NCBI GenBank assembly: GCA_030148625.1 | Contig: JASBTC010000119.1 | Location: forward strand, 1 to 13,974 | Reading direction: 5' to 3' | DNA from: Sphingobium sp. | GTDB taxonomy: Bacteria; Pseudomonadota; Alphaproteobacteria; Sphingomonadales; Sphingomonadaceae | DNA: 13,974 bases | Shown here: one piece after another, positions 7,623 through 13,974 of the stretch | How positions within the stretch are numbered: position 1 is the first letter of the stretch | Layout of the letters: every line of letters starts with the position of its first letter | Position numbers and translations under genes: made by a program | Notes under the pieces: generated by a model | Seen by the model: only the letters and a program-made list of their open reading frames with translations | Databases searched by the model: none | What the model was told of the DNA's origin: nothing

Positions 7623-8434
7623 GCTGCGAGCTCCTTTCGTGCGGTCGCGAGTGCCGCGGCAAGCGACGCGACATAATGTCTGACCGGCCCGGCGGCGTCG
7701 GCACCATGGGTTTCGACCAGTTCGACGATCGCCGAGCCGACGACGACGCCATCGGCGACGCGGCCGATCGCGCCGGCCTGTTCGGGAGTGCGGACGCCGA
7801 AGCCGACCGCGACGGGCAAGTCAGTCGCCGCCTTCAGATGCGCTACGGCCGCCTCGACACTGGCCTGTGCCGCCTGTTGCAGCCCGGTGATCCCTGCGAC
7901 CGAGACATAATAGAGAAAGCCCGACGCGCTTTCGAGCACGGCGGGCAGCCGCGCGACGTCGGTCGTCGGCGTGGCGAGGCGGATCAGGTCGATGCCCGCG
8001 GCGCGCAGCGCCGGGCCGAGCGCGTCGTCCTCTTCGCTCGGGATATCGACGCAGATCACGCCGTCGACCCCGGCATCGCGCGCAGCCGCGGCGAACCATT
8101 CGGGGCCGCGGCGGACCATCGGATTGGCATAGCCCATCAGCACCAGCGGCGTATCGGGATGGCGGGCGCGAAAGCCGCGCGCGATGTCGAGGATCGCGGC
8201 GGTCGTGACGCCTGCGCCGAGCGCGCGGAGATTGGCGCGCTGGATCGCCGGCCCGTCGGCCATCGGATCGGTGAAGGGCATGCCCAGCTCGATCACATCG
8301 GCACCGCCGGCAACGAGCGCGTCGAGGACCGCCGCGGTGCCGTCGGGCGAGGGATCGCCGGCGGTGACGAAGGTCACCAGTGCCGCGCGGTTGTCGGACG
8401 CGGCACGAGCGAAAGCACTGCTCAACCTGCTCAT
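7619..8434 (-). CDS. trpA: Tryptophan synthase alpha chain
   Basis: This 271-residue TIM-barrel subunit cleaves indole-3-glycerol phosphate and passes indole to TrpB through a tunnel. The catalytic residues E49 ([13 protein letters not shown]) and D60 (MADGPAIQ) are at the canonical positions. [11 protein letters not shown] at 22-32 and the late [11 protein letters not shown] and VVGSAIVE phosphate-site segments are intact. I chose the ATG at 8434. The frame remains open to 8545, but that extension is translated from a REP repeat and has no homologous look. No classical Shine-Dalgarno is present; a run of seven Gs and a GGTG lie just upstream. The stop overlaps accD as ATGA. A pair of inverted hairpins separates it from trpB. 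Confidence 0.97.
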   Translation of the reverse strand: MSRLSSAFARAASDNRAALVTFVTAGDPSPDGTAAVLDALVAGGADVIELGMPFTDPMADGPAIQRANLRALGAGVTTAAILDIARGFRARHPDTPLVLMGYANPMVRRGPEWFAAAARDAGVDGVICVDIPSEEDDALGPALRAAGIDLIRLATPTTDVARLPAVLESASGFLYYVSVAGITGLQQAAQASVEAAVAHLKAATDLPVAVGFGVRTPEQAGAIGRVADGVVVGSAIVELVETHGADAAGPVRHYVASLAAALATARKELAA

Positions 8435-8446
8435 CAGCACCCCCCC

Positions 8447-8473
8447 GTCATTCCAGCGAAAGCTGGAATCCAT
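8447..8473 (+). repeat. REP-like hairpin, left arm of trpB-trpA pair
   Basis: The core TTCCAGC-GAAA-GCTGGAA (8451-8468) is a perfect 7-bp stem with a four-base loop, preceded by GTCA and followed by TCCAT. This form is a common dispersed extragenic palindrome in sphingomonads and related alphaproteobacteria. It begins right after the G-run (minus strand) upstream of the trpA start. Confidence 0.8.
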
Positions 8474-8516
8474 GCAGTGTCGACGGCGACGGCGACAGTG
8501 ATGCGGTTGAGATCGT

Positions 8517-8543
8517 ATGGATCCCAGCGAAAGCCGGGGTGAC
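8517..8543 (-). repeat. REP-like hairpin, right arm of trpB-trpA pair
   Basis: This is an inverted, diverged copy of the left arm, matching at 19 of 27 positions with conserved GTCA and ATCCAT ends. It has its own stem CCCAGC-GAAA-GCCGGG with one A-C mismatch. The two copies are 43 bp apart, as in paired (BIME-type) repeats. It starts 18 bp after the trpB stop, so it lies inside the operon transcript and could slow RNA decay or reduce read-through. Confidence 0.78.
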
Positions 8544-8561
8544 ATTGTGTGGGGACTGGCA

Positions 8562-9794
8562 TCACAATTCCACTCCCAGCGCCTGGGCGACGGTGAAGAT
8601 GTCCTTGTCGCCCCGCCCGGACAGGTTGACGATCACGATCTTGTCCTTTGCCATGCCGGGCACGATCCGTTCGGCGGCGGCCAGCGCATGCGCGGATTCG
8701 AGCGCGGGAATGATCCCTTCGAGCCTGCACAGCCGCTGGAAGCTTGCCAGCGCCTCGGCATCGGTGACGGGTTCGTAGCGGACCCGGCCGATATCGTGCA
8801 GCCAGGCATGTTCGGGGCCGATCCCCGGATAGTCGAGCCCCGCCGAGATCGAATGCGCCTCGGTGATCTGGCCGTCCTCATCCTGGAGCAGATAGGTGCG
8901 GTTGCCATGGAGCACGCCGGGCACGCCGCCCGCGATGCTTGCCGCATGACGATCGGTATCGAGCCCGTCGCCCGCGGCCTCGACGCCGACGATCTCGATA
9001 TCCTTGTCGTCGAGGAATGGATGGAACAGCCCGATCGCGTTCGATCCGCCACCGACCGGCGCGATCAGCATGTCGGGCAGGCGCCCTTCGGCCTCCAGGA
9101 TCTGCGCGCGCGCCTCGGTCCCGATCACCGACTGGAAATCGCGGACGAGCTCGGGATAGGGATGCGGACCGGCGACGGTGCCGATAATGTAGAAAGTGTC
9201 GTGGACGTTGGCGACCCAGTCGCGCAGCGCCTCGTTCATCGCATCTTTCAGCGTCTTCGCGCCCGATTCGACCGCGCGGACTTCGGCGCCGAGCAGCTTC
9301 ATGCGGAACACATTGGGCTGCTGGCGCGCGACATCGACCGCGCCCATGAAGATGGTGCAGGGCAGGCCGAACAAAGCGGCGACGGTCGCGGTGGCGACGC
9401 CATGCTGGCCGGCGCCGGTCTCGGCGATGATCCGCGTCTTGCCCATGCGGCGCGCGAGCAGGATCTGGCCGACGCAATTGTTGATCTTGTGCGCGCCGGT
9501 ATGATTGAGCTCTTCGCGCTTGAGATAAACCTTCGCGCCGCCGAGCGCTTCGGTCAGCCGCTCGGCGAAATAGAGCGGGCTCGGACGGCCGACATATTGC
9601 CTGAGCAGATATTCGAATTCGTCCCTGAACGCCGGATCCTGCTTCGCCGCGCGATATTCGCGCTCGAGGTCGAGGATCAGCGGCATCAGCGTCTCGGCGA
9701 CATAGCGTCCGCCGAACTGGCCGAAATGCCCGCGTTCGTCGGGCTGGGTGCGGAGGGAATTGGCGCTTCCCGCGGGGGTGTGCTGAACTGTCAT
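8562..9794 (-). CDS. trpB: Tryptophan synthase beta chain
   Basis: This 410-residue PLP enzyme condenses indole with serine to make tryptophan. The PLP lysine is K103 in [12 protein letters not shown], and the catalytic glutamate is E125 in [13 protein letters not shown]. The phosphate-binding glycine loop [10 protein letters not shown] and the [11 protein letters not shown] start are present. Length is normal. The ATG at 9794 overlaps the trpF stop as ATGA, and no separate Shine-Dalgarno is visible, so it probably depends on translational coupling to trpF. Unlike in many genomes it does not overlap trpA; 127 bp with two hairpins lie between them. Confidence 0.98.
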   Translation of the reverse strand: MTVQHTPAGSANSLRTQPDERGHFGQFGGRYVAETLMPLILDLEREYRAAKQDPAFRDEFEYLLRQYVGRPSPLYFAERLTEALGGAKVYLKREELNHTGAHKINNCVGQILLARRMGKTRIIAETGAGQHGVATATVAALFGLPCTIFMGAVDVARQQPNVFRMKLLGAEVRAVESGAKTLKDAMNEALRDWVANVHDTFYIIGTVAGPHPYPELVRDFQSVIGTEARAQILEAEGRLPDMLIAPVGGGSNAIGLFHPFLDDKDIEIVGVEAAGDGLDTDRHAASIAGGVPGVLHGNRTYLLQDEDGQITEAHSISAGLDYPGIGPEHAWLHDIGRVRYEPVTDAEALASFQRLCRLEGIIPALESAHALAAAERIVPGMAKDKIVIVNLSGRGDKDIFTVAQALGVEL

Positions 9795-10429
9795 GATGCG
9801 GCCACGGCTTTAAGGAATGCCGCGATCTTGTCCACATCCTTGACGCCCGGCGCGGATTCGACGCCCGAAGATGTGTCGACCAGCGCGGCGCCGGTCATGC
9901 GGATCGCTTCGCCGACATTGCCGGCGTCGAGGCCGCCCGAAAGTGCCCAGGGCAGCGGATGCGCAAAGCCTTCGAGCAGCCTCCAGTCGAAACGCAGGCC
10001 CATGCCGCCGGGCAGCAATGCGGCGTCGGGTGTCTTCGCGTCATAGAGGATGTAATCCGCCGCGCCGCGGAAACCGGCAGCGGGCGCGAGGTCGGCGGCG
10101 GTGCGCACCGGCACCGCTTTCCACATTTCCAGCCCTGTACGCGCCTTTATGGCGGCGGTGCGGGCCGGTGTTTCCTTGCCATGGAGCTGAAGTGCGTCGA
10201 GCCCGGCCGCGATCGCGGCATCGAGCAGCGCATCGTCGGGATCGACAAAAACGCCGACCTTGCGGACATGCCCCGGTACACGCGCTGCCAACGCCCGCGC
10301 CTGGCCGAAATCGAGATTGCGGGGGCTGGGCGCGAAGAAGACGAAGCCGACATGGCTTGCGTCGTTGGCGATGGCGGCGTCGAGCGCGGCCTCGGTCGAC
10401 AATCCGCAGATCTTGGCTTGGGTCGGCAT
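9791..10429 (-). CDS. trpF: Phosphoribosylanthranilate isomerase
   Basis: This 212-residue TIM-barrel enzyme isomerises phosphoribosyl-anthranilate to CdRP, the step before indole-glycerol-phosphate synthase. The general base C8 (AKICGL) and general acid D130 (YILYDAK) are present, with [11 protein letters not shown] at 28-38, LQLHG at 80-84 and [10 protein letters not shown] near the phosphate site. Start and length are standard. A GAGG ribosome site (10435-10438) overlaps the stop codon of the acetyltransferase upstream, and the gap is only 7 bp, so both genes are likely co-expressed. The stop is shared with trpB as ATGA. The trpC and trpD genes are not in the window. Confidence 0.97.
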   Translation of the reverse strand: MPTQAKICGLSTEAALDAAIANDASHVGFVFFAPSPRNLDFGQARALAARVPGHVRKVGVFVDPDDALLDAAIAAGLDALQLHGKETPARTAAIKARTGLEMWKAVPVRTAADLAPAAGFRGAADYILYDAKTPDAALLPGGMGLRFDWRLLEGFAHPLPWALSGGLDAGNVGEAIRMTGAALVDTSSGVESAPGVKDVDKIAAFLKAVAAS

Positions 10430-10436
10430 CGGATCC

Positions 10437-10952
10437 TCAGGGCAGCGGCTTTTCGAGCACGGTCATGAACAATGGCGGCGTCACAGCGATCGGAAAGTCG
10501 CGACGCTCGCCGGTCACGCGATAGCCCCGGCGCTCATAATAGGCGACCAGTTCGGTGCGCGCCTCGATCACCGTCATTTCCATGGCTGCGGCGCCGAACC
10601 GGTCGCGCGCGATATCTTCCGCCGCGCCGATCAGGCGCCGGCCGAGCCCGGCCGCCTGCAGCCGCGGATCGACGCAAAGCAGGCCGAGATAGCAGCGGCC
10701 TGCGCCACGATCGGTGACCTGGACGCAGCCGGCGATCTCCGCCCCGGCCTCGGCGATCAGCAATTGCGTGCCGGGCGTGTCGAGAATGGCGCGGAGCGAG
10801 CCCAGGTCGGTGCGCTGGCCATCGAGCAGATCGGCCTCATGCGTCCAGCCTGCATGCGCGGCGTCACCGCGATAGGCGCGCTCGATCACGGGGTGGAGCA
10901 TCGCAAGGTCGGCGAATTCCGCGGCACGGATGGCAAGCGAGGCGATAGTCAT
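10437..10952 (-). CDS. GNAT-family N-acetyltransferase
   Basis: This 171-residue protein is a GNAT acetyltransferase. The acetyl-CoA loop is DPRLQAAGLGRRLIG at residues 95-109 with Q99-x-x-G102-x-G104, preceded by the LGLLCV strand, and VAYYERRGYR (136-145) is the usual motif B. The acceptor substrate is not predictable. It lies 7 bp before trpF on the same strand and is the first long gene of the trp-accD-folC run, so it is probably on that transcript. An AAGGG ribosome site lies six bases before the ATG (10959-10963). The ATG overlaps the stop of a possible 34-codon ORF as ATGA. A perfect hairpin lies 18 bp upstream. Confidence 0.92.
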   Translation of the reverse strand: MTIASLAIRAAEFADLAMLHPVIERAYRGDAAHAGWTHEADLLDGQRTDLGSLRAILDTPGTQLLIAEAGAEIAGCVQVTDRGAGRCYLGLLCVDPRLQAAGLGRRLIGAAEDIARDRFGAAAMEMTVIEARTELVAYYERRGYRVTGERRDFPIAVTPPLFMTVLEKPLP

Positions 10953-11053
10953 TGCGCGCCCTTACCATCCGGACTTGTAGCCGCAAGTCCGAGCAGCCGT
11001 TCCGGCAGGTGGGATGAGGCACCGCGACGGAGCTGGCGCTGCGCAAGGTTCAT
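10949..11053 (-). CDS. Possible 34-residue ORF ahead of the GNAT/trp operon
   Basis: An ATG at 11053 opens a 34-codon frame, beginning MNLAQRQLRRG and ending SPDGKGAQ, whose TGA overlaps the GNAT ATG as ATGA. It is basic, has no tryptophan, and so does not look like a classical trp attenuation peptide. No clear Shine-Dalgarno precedes it. The 4-base stop/start overlap is the main reason to list it, since the same kind of overlap joins other genes of this operon. It could equally be a chance frame in the 5' untranslated region. Confidence 0.3.
   Translation of the reverse strand: MNLAQRQLRRGASSHLPERLLGLAATSPDGKGAQ
10970..10991 (-). other. Perfect 8-bp hairpin in the leader of the GNAT/trp operon
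   Basis: CGGACTTG (10970-10977) and CAAGTCCG (10984-10991) pair perfectly around a 6-base loop. There is no T-run after it in either direction, so it does not look like an ordinary terminator. It lies 18 bp before the GNAT start and just upstream of its ribosome site, so it could mark the end of the upstream transcript or affect GNAT translation. Confidence 0.5.
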
Positions 11054-11072
11054 CGTACGAGAGCCCAAGCGA

Positions 11073-11474
11073 TCAGTGGGTGGTGCCGAGGCCATATTCA
11101 TGATTCAGGTCGAGCAGATGGTGGCCGAATATCGTATCCCCTTTCAGGTCGATCACGACGACCACGAACACATTGGGATCCTGCGTAACCACCAGAACAT
11201 GATCGAAGCTGCCATGTGCGTTGCGATAGGCGGCCTCTACGCAACCCTCGACAATCCTGTTTCCGAACAATTGGTCGATCGGGATATTCGAGACATAGGG
11301 CCAGATGTCGATGACATTCGTCGCGCAGGCCAGCACATCGCGCATCGGGGCGGCGACGGTTGCCTGGAATTCGTCGGCGTCGAGCAGTCTGGTCCGCATG
11401 GGGCGATCCGGATCGGGAGGGCCCGCCGATATAGCGGGTGCGGGCGGAAGCGGCCAGTCGCGGACGCCGATCAT
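11073..11474 (-). CDS. Hypothetical protein
   Basis: I do not recognise this 133-residue protein. It has a proline-rich N-terminus (WPLPPAPAISAGPPDPDRP) followed by a compact mixed region with ATNVIDIWPYVSNIP, GNRIVEGCVEAAYRN, FDHVLVVTQDPNVFVVVVID and a C-terminal GHHLLDLNHEYGLG. The alternating hydrophobic pattern suggests a small beta-rich soluble domain. No signal peptide or convincing membrane helix is seen. I prefer the ATG at 11474 over a TTG six bases upstream; the internal ATG at about 11399 (MRTRLLDADEF), after the proline-rich part, is a further option. It follows the membrane-protein gene by 31 bp on the same strand and may share its transcript. Confidence 0.75.
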   Translation of the reverse strand: MIGVRDWPLPPAPAISAGPPDPDRPMRTRLLDADEFQATVAAPMRDVLACATNVIDIWPYVSNIPIDQLFGNRIVEGCVEAAYRNAHGSFDHVLVVTQDPNVFVVVVIDLKGDTIFGHHLLDLNHEYGLGTTH

Positions 11475-11505
11475 GGTCAAAGGCTGCCGGATCGGAGAGC
11501 CGGTT

Positions 11506-12177
11506 CTACAGGCCCAGCACCATCACGCTGATCGCCGAATTGAGGAGCGATGCGACAAGCCAGGTCCCCAGCGCGCTGCGGATCGCCGGGAAAGCCCGGA
11601 GGCGTGCCTGTTTACGTAGCCAGGCTGCCTCCACGCCGACATACCAGGCGACGGCGGCAAGGCTGATTGCCAGCCCGGCAATCTGCGCCTCCAGGCTGTG
11701 CGCACGCGCCAGGATCGCCCCGATGCCGATCGCCAGGGCAGCCGGCGCCGCGATATAGCATTGCGCGAAAAAGGGCTTCCGGAGCGTCTCGCGGTCGAGC
11801 GGCAGTTTCTGCCGTTTCAGCCGGCGCATTGCGAACATCAGCGGATAGATGGCGAACAGGATCGATCGCAGGATCAGCAGATTCTGCTCGGACGCCATCA
11901 GATCCTTGCCGATGCTGGTCGTCGGCGCAGGCAGCGCCTGATGCGATGCCACTTCGATGGCGTGCGACAACAGGATGGTGATCATCAGGAACAGCGGCGG
12001 GCTGAGCAGATCGGTGAACTGCTTGTCCGGCTGGTCGGTCATCTCGATCTCGGAATAGCGCAATATGTCGAGCGGATGACGGATCGCGCGCCACAGCGTC
12101 CTGGGATAGAAGACCAGCCAGGACATCACCTCGTAGAGGAATTCCTCCAGCGAGCGGACGATGCGCAGGAAATCCAT
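11506..12177 (-). CDS. Multi-pass inner-membrane protein of unknown function
   Basis: This 223-residue protein has about five hydrophobic segments, near residues 61-79, 101-118, 141-158, 166-186 and 204-222. An amphipathic N-terminal region (MDFLRIVRSLEEFLYEVMSW, then LVFYPRTLWRAIRHP) could lie on the membrane surface. A DLLSPPLFLM segment opens the first helix. There is no transporter signature I can name with confidence, so I assign no function. The ATG at 12177 has GGGAG six bases upstream. It lies 84 bp after the stem-loop that follows the SCO gene, so it probably begins a new unit together with the hypothetical gene downstream. Confidence 0.85.
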   Translation of the reverse strand: MDFLRIVRSLEEFLYEVMSWLVFYPRTLWRAIRHPLDILRYSEIEMTDQPDKQFTDLLSPPLFLMITILLSHAIEVASHQALPAPTTSIGKDLMASEQNLLILRSILFAIYPLMFAMRRLKRQKLPLDRETLRKPFFAQCYIAAPAALAIGIGAILARAHSLEAQIAGLAISLAAVAWYVGVEAAWLRKQARLRAFPAIRSALGTWLVASLLNSAISVMVLGL

Positions 12178-12260
12178 CCATCACTCCCTATCGGCGCGGC
12201 ATTGCGCATGCTCCGGGCGAAACACGTTCCTCCAATGCAGGCGATCTGGCAATGGTGACG

Positions 12261-12304
12261 GCCGGCCGCGCGATCCGCCTTTACGTAGGCAGCGCGCGAC
12301 CGGC
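12261..12304 (-). terminator. Strong stem-loop after the SCO gene
   Basis: The arms 12261-12272 and 12293-12304 (GCCGGTCGCGCG on the minus strand, paired with CGCGCGGCCGGC) match at 11 of 12 positions. A shorter inner stem GCCT/AGGC lies in the 20-base loop. The structure starts 8 bp after the SCO stop codon. There is no T-run after it, so it may act as a weak or Rho-assisted terminator or protect the 3' end of the RNA. Confidence 0.6.
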
Positions 12305-12312
12305 ACGGGGGA

Positions 12313-12954
12313 TCAGGTCTCCACGATCGCGCGCCTCAGTTTCTCGATCGCGATCCGGTCGTTTTCCTGGTGATCGATCGTCGTCACGAACCGCCCCTTG
12401 CGATCCATCAGGAAGATCGAGGCTGTATGGTCGATCGTATAGTCGCCACCTTCCATCGGCACTTTCGCATAATAGATGTGGAAGGCCTTCACGATCCGCG
12501 CGATCTGTTCGTCGGTGCCGGTCAGGCCGATGATCGGCGTGCCGAACAACTCGACATAGCGCCCAATATCTTCGCGCTTGTCATGGCCGGGATCGACCGA
12601 GACGAAGACGATGTCGAACTTGCCGCCGTCGGGGCCAAGCTGCTTGCGAAGCTGCGCCATGCGGCTGAGCGTGGTGGGGCAGACGTCGGGGCAGCGGGTG
12701 AAGCCGAAGAAGATCGCATAAGGCCGTCCGCGCAGGCTCTTGTCGGTAATGGTGCGGCCGGTCTGGTCGGTCATGGCGAAGTCGCCGCCAAATGCGGCGG
12801 CATAGGCATCCGCGGGCGTGGGCTTTCGTTGCAGGCTCACGACATAAAGTGCGCCGCCGCAGATCGCGGCGAGCAGCACGAGACCCCAAAGTATGATGCG
12901 GAGACGGCCGAGCCTGGACCGCTCGGGTGGTGGGGGCGGATCAATGGCGTCCAT
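12313..12954 (-). CDS. SCO family copper-binding thioredoxin-like protein
   Basis: This 213-residue protein belongs to the SCO1/SenC family, which delivers copper to, or reduces, the CuA site of cytochrome c oxidase subunit II. A cytoplasmic N-terminus with a proline run is followed by one membrane anchor (about 19-41), so the thioredoxin-like domain lies in the periplasm. The copper ligands are C88 and C92 in TRCPDVCPT and H176 in YTIDHTASIFL. FVSVDPGHDKRE (117-128) is typical of the family. I chose the ATG at 12954; it overlaps the end of the PCu(A)C gene by 14 bases. The frame is open further upstream, but that part is a shadow of the chaperone gene. It is followed by a strong stem-loop. 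Confidence 0.94.
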   Translation of the reverse strand: MDAIDPPPPPERSRLGRLRIILWGLVLLAAICGGALYVVSLQRKPTPADAYAAAFGGDFAMTDQTGRTITDKSLRGRPYAIFFGFTRCPDVCPTTLSRMAQLRKQLGPDGGKFDIVFVSVDPGHDKREDIGRYVELFGTPIIGLTGTDEQIARIVKAFHIYYAKVPMEGGDYTIDHTASIFLMDRKGRFVTTIDHQENDRIAIEKLRRAIVET

Positions 12955-13417
12955 GGCTCGCCTCCGGTCCGGTCGCGCCCACTGGCTGGACATGCAGGCG
13001 GACGGCGATGCTGCCCGCATTCTCGAAACGCAGCGTCACCGGCACCGATGCGCCGGGCGCGAGCGGTGCTTTCAGCCCGATCAGCATGATGTGATAGCCG
13101 CCGGGCCTCAGTGCGATGCTGCCGCCCGCCGGGATCGGCAGGCCACCCGTCACCGGCCGCATGCGCATCACGCCGCCCACCATCGACATGCTGTGGACTT
13201 CCACTTTGGCGGCGGCGGGCGAAGTGCCGCCGAGCAGCCGGTCGGCTGCCTTGCCGCGATTGGCGATGGTCAGGAATCCGGCGCCATTGGACTGGCCTGG
13301 GGCCGTCTGGCGCGACCAGGGTTGCTCGATCGAGATCGTGCCCTTGCGGACGGTTTGTGCCGTCAGCGGCGTTGTCGCCGTCGCGGCAAGCGCGAGCGGC
13401 ATGATGAGATATTTCAT
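12941..13417 (-). CDS. Periplasmic copper chaperone PCu(A)C
   Basis: This 158-residue protein is a PCu(A)C-type copper(I) chaperone that supplies copper for the CuA centre of cytochrome oxidase. A signal peptide ends near LTA-QT at residues 20-21. The copper site is H75, M86, H109 and M111 in VHSMSMVGGVMRM and PGGYHIM. The H-x10-M part matches the family motif, but 22 rather than the usual 21 residues separate M86 from H109. There are extra methionines at 77, 79 and 84. The ATG at 13417 follows AGGAAGGA. Both ends overlap neighbours: four bases with a possible small ORF upstream and 14 with the SCO gene. Confidence 0.94.
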   Translation of the reverse strand: MKYLIMPLALAATATTPLTAQTVRKGTISIEQPWSRQTAPGQSNGAGFLTIANRGKAADRLLGGTSPAAAKVEVHSMSMVGGVMRMRPVTGGLPIPAGGSIALRPGGYHIMLIGLKAPLAPGASVPVTLRFENAGSIAVRLHVQPVGATGPEASHGRH

Positions 13418-13605
13418 GAATTTCCTTCCTGTTGCGAGGTCGCTGCCGCGTTCGGCACCGGCATGTCGTTGATGGCGGCGTCGCCGATGCGCGCGATCGT
13501 GCAGGCGGCGATCAGCAGCCAGCTCGACCGGCGGATGCGCCGCAGACGTGCGATAAAGGCGCCGGGCGCCTCTGAAGTGGTGAACATCGATGTGCTTTCG
13601 CCCAT
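13414..13605 (-). CDS. Possible small ORF coupled to the copper chaperone gene
   Basis: From an ATG at 13605 this frame gives 63 residues (MGESTSMFTTS to QEGNS). Its TGA overlaps the PCu(A)C ATG as ATGA. Third codon positions are mostly G or C until the last few codons, which carry the downstream ribosome site, so the frame looks like coding sequence. One short hydrophobic stretch (RSSWLLIAACTIARIG) follows several arginines, and no known family is apparent. Other starts are 13647 and 13587, and none has a good ribosome site. It fills much of the gap between the DUF2946-like gene and the chaperone gene. It may be a real small protein or a chance frame. Confidence 0.4.
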   Translation of the reverse strand: MGESTSMFTTSEAPGAFIARLRRIRRSSWLLIAACTIARIGDAAINDMPVPNAAATSQQEGNS

Positions 13606-13692
13606 GCCGCCCCGGACAAGAGACGGTGCAGCGCATGGCCGGGCCATACGCGGTTCTGCGGCGATCGGAGATGCGGGGCGCCGCGCGGCCGG

Positions 13693-13974
13693 TCAGGCGT
13701 GGGCGGGCGGCCCAAGCGCAGGTGGCGGCGGCGCGGCCAGGCGATGGACAACCAGATCGGCGATCGCGCGCGGCTGCGGCGGACGATGGCCGCTATCGGA
13801 ACGGAATGCGAATTCGACCGGTGCGGGCTCGACAAGGCCACCACCCAGTCCGGCGGCAAAGGCGCATGGCGCTTCGGCGGATTTGTGATCGCCGGAACGG
13901 TCGTCCTTGCGCTCGATGGGAAGAAAGACCTTGGCGATTCCCTGCCCGGTGCAGAGCGAAACGAAGACGCCCTG
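13693..13974 (-). CDS. DUF2946-like protein, C-terminal part (cut by window edge)
   Basis: The last 93 codons of a gene enter from the right edge and end at a TGA at 13693-13695. The visible sequence includes VSLCTGQGIAKVFLP near the start and EAPCAFAAG about 25 residues later, then a proline-rich tail ending GPPAHA. A CTGQG-type segment followed by a PCxFA cysteine is the pattern I associate with DUF2946, small secreted or membrane proteins often found beside copper uptake and PCu(A)C genes. The N-terminus, including any signal peptide, is outside the window. The direction and the copper neighbours support one functional unit. The family call is tentative. Confidence 0.6.
   Translation of the reverse strand, partial: QGVFVSLCTGQGIAKVFLPIERKDDRSGDHKSAEAPCAFAAGLGGGLVEPAPVEFAFRSDSGHRPPQPRAIADLVVHRLAAPPPPALGPPAHA

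Noticed and set aside
8517..10046. Very long plus-strand open frame (509 codons) opposite trpB and trpF
   Set aside because: It is the antisense shadow of clear trpB and trpF genes in GC-rich DNA, with arginine- and aspartate-rich low-complexity translation and no recognisable motif.
11051..11060. TACGAT as a -10 box for the trp operon
   Set aside because: No acceptable -35 hexamer lies 16-18 bp upstream, so I do not call a promoter there.
10260..11531. Plus-strand open frame of 423 codons across trpF, GNAT and the hypothetical gene
   Set aside because: It crosses several minus-strand genes and the gap between them, with no protein-like motif.
13512..13859. Minus-strand frame of 115 codons overlapping the DUF2946-like gene
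   Set aside because: It is another frame of the same region. The frame ending at 13693 has the CTGQG and PCAFA pattern and enters from the window edge.
12893..13888. Plus-strand open frame of 331 codons opposite the copper genes
   Set aside because: Antisense to well-supported PCu(A)C and SCO genes; the composition is typical of a shadow frame.

Overview
The window is GC-rich DNA from an alphaproteobacterium, most likely a sphingomonad (Sphingomonadales). This rests on the gene order trpF-trpB-trpA-accD-folC, on a small protein that resembles the sphingomonad family DUF6628, and on the intergenic repeats, whose hairpins have the form TTCCAGC-GAAA-GCTGGAA. Genes are dense and nearly all read on the minus strand. 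The exception is a two-gene plus-strand unit at the left. I see no rRNA, tRNA, CRISPR array, phage or insertion sequence.

Layout from left to right. (1) Positions 1-1884 hold a divergently read LysR regulator (cut by the window edge) and a plus-strand pair: a D-threonine aldolase/D-serine dehydratase-like PLP enzyme and a RidA-family enamine/imine deaminase that overlaps it by one base. Together they look like a D-hydroxy-amino-acid breakdown unit. (2) Positions 1966-4848 hold a four-gene minus-strand operon, read in the order DUF6628-like protein, luciferase-like flavin oxidoreductase, aldo/keto reductase, DUF983 zinc-ribbon membrane protein. A promoter with an overlapping Fur-box-like palindrome lies upstream. 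(3) Positions 4849-5436 contain no gene. About 400 bp of this stretch is a nested inverted-repeat structure. (4) Positions 5437-10952 hold a minus-strand operon read as GNAT acetyltransferase, trpF, trpB, trpA, accD, folC. ATGA overlaps join trpF to trpB and trpA to accD. A pair of inverted REP-like hairpins separates trpB from trpA. A possible 34-codon ORF ends in ATGA at the GNAT start. (5) Positions 11073-12177 hold a small hypothetical protein and a five-helix membrane protein, neither of known function. (6) Positions 12261-13974 hold a copper-handling unit read as a DUF2946-like protein (cut by the window edge), a possible small ORF, a periplasmic PCu(A)C chaperone and a SCO-family protein, followed by a strong stem-loop.

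How the genes work together. The trp genes carry out the late steps from phosphoribosyl-anthranilate to tryptophan. accD supplies the carboxyltransferase beta subunit for malonyl-CoA, and folC glutamylates folate. The PCu(A)C and SCO proteins are the usual pair for loading copper into the CuA centre of cytochrome oxidase. The PLP enzyme plus RidA pair fits a dehydratase that releases a reactive enamine which RidA then hydrolyses. Most of the window is ordinary core metabolism. The less explained parts are the possible iron-responsive redox operon, the nested inverted repeats, and two possible small ORFs that end in ATGA at downstream start codons.
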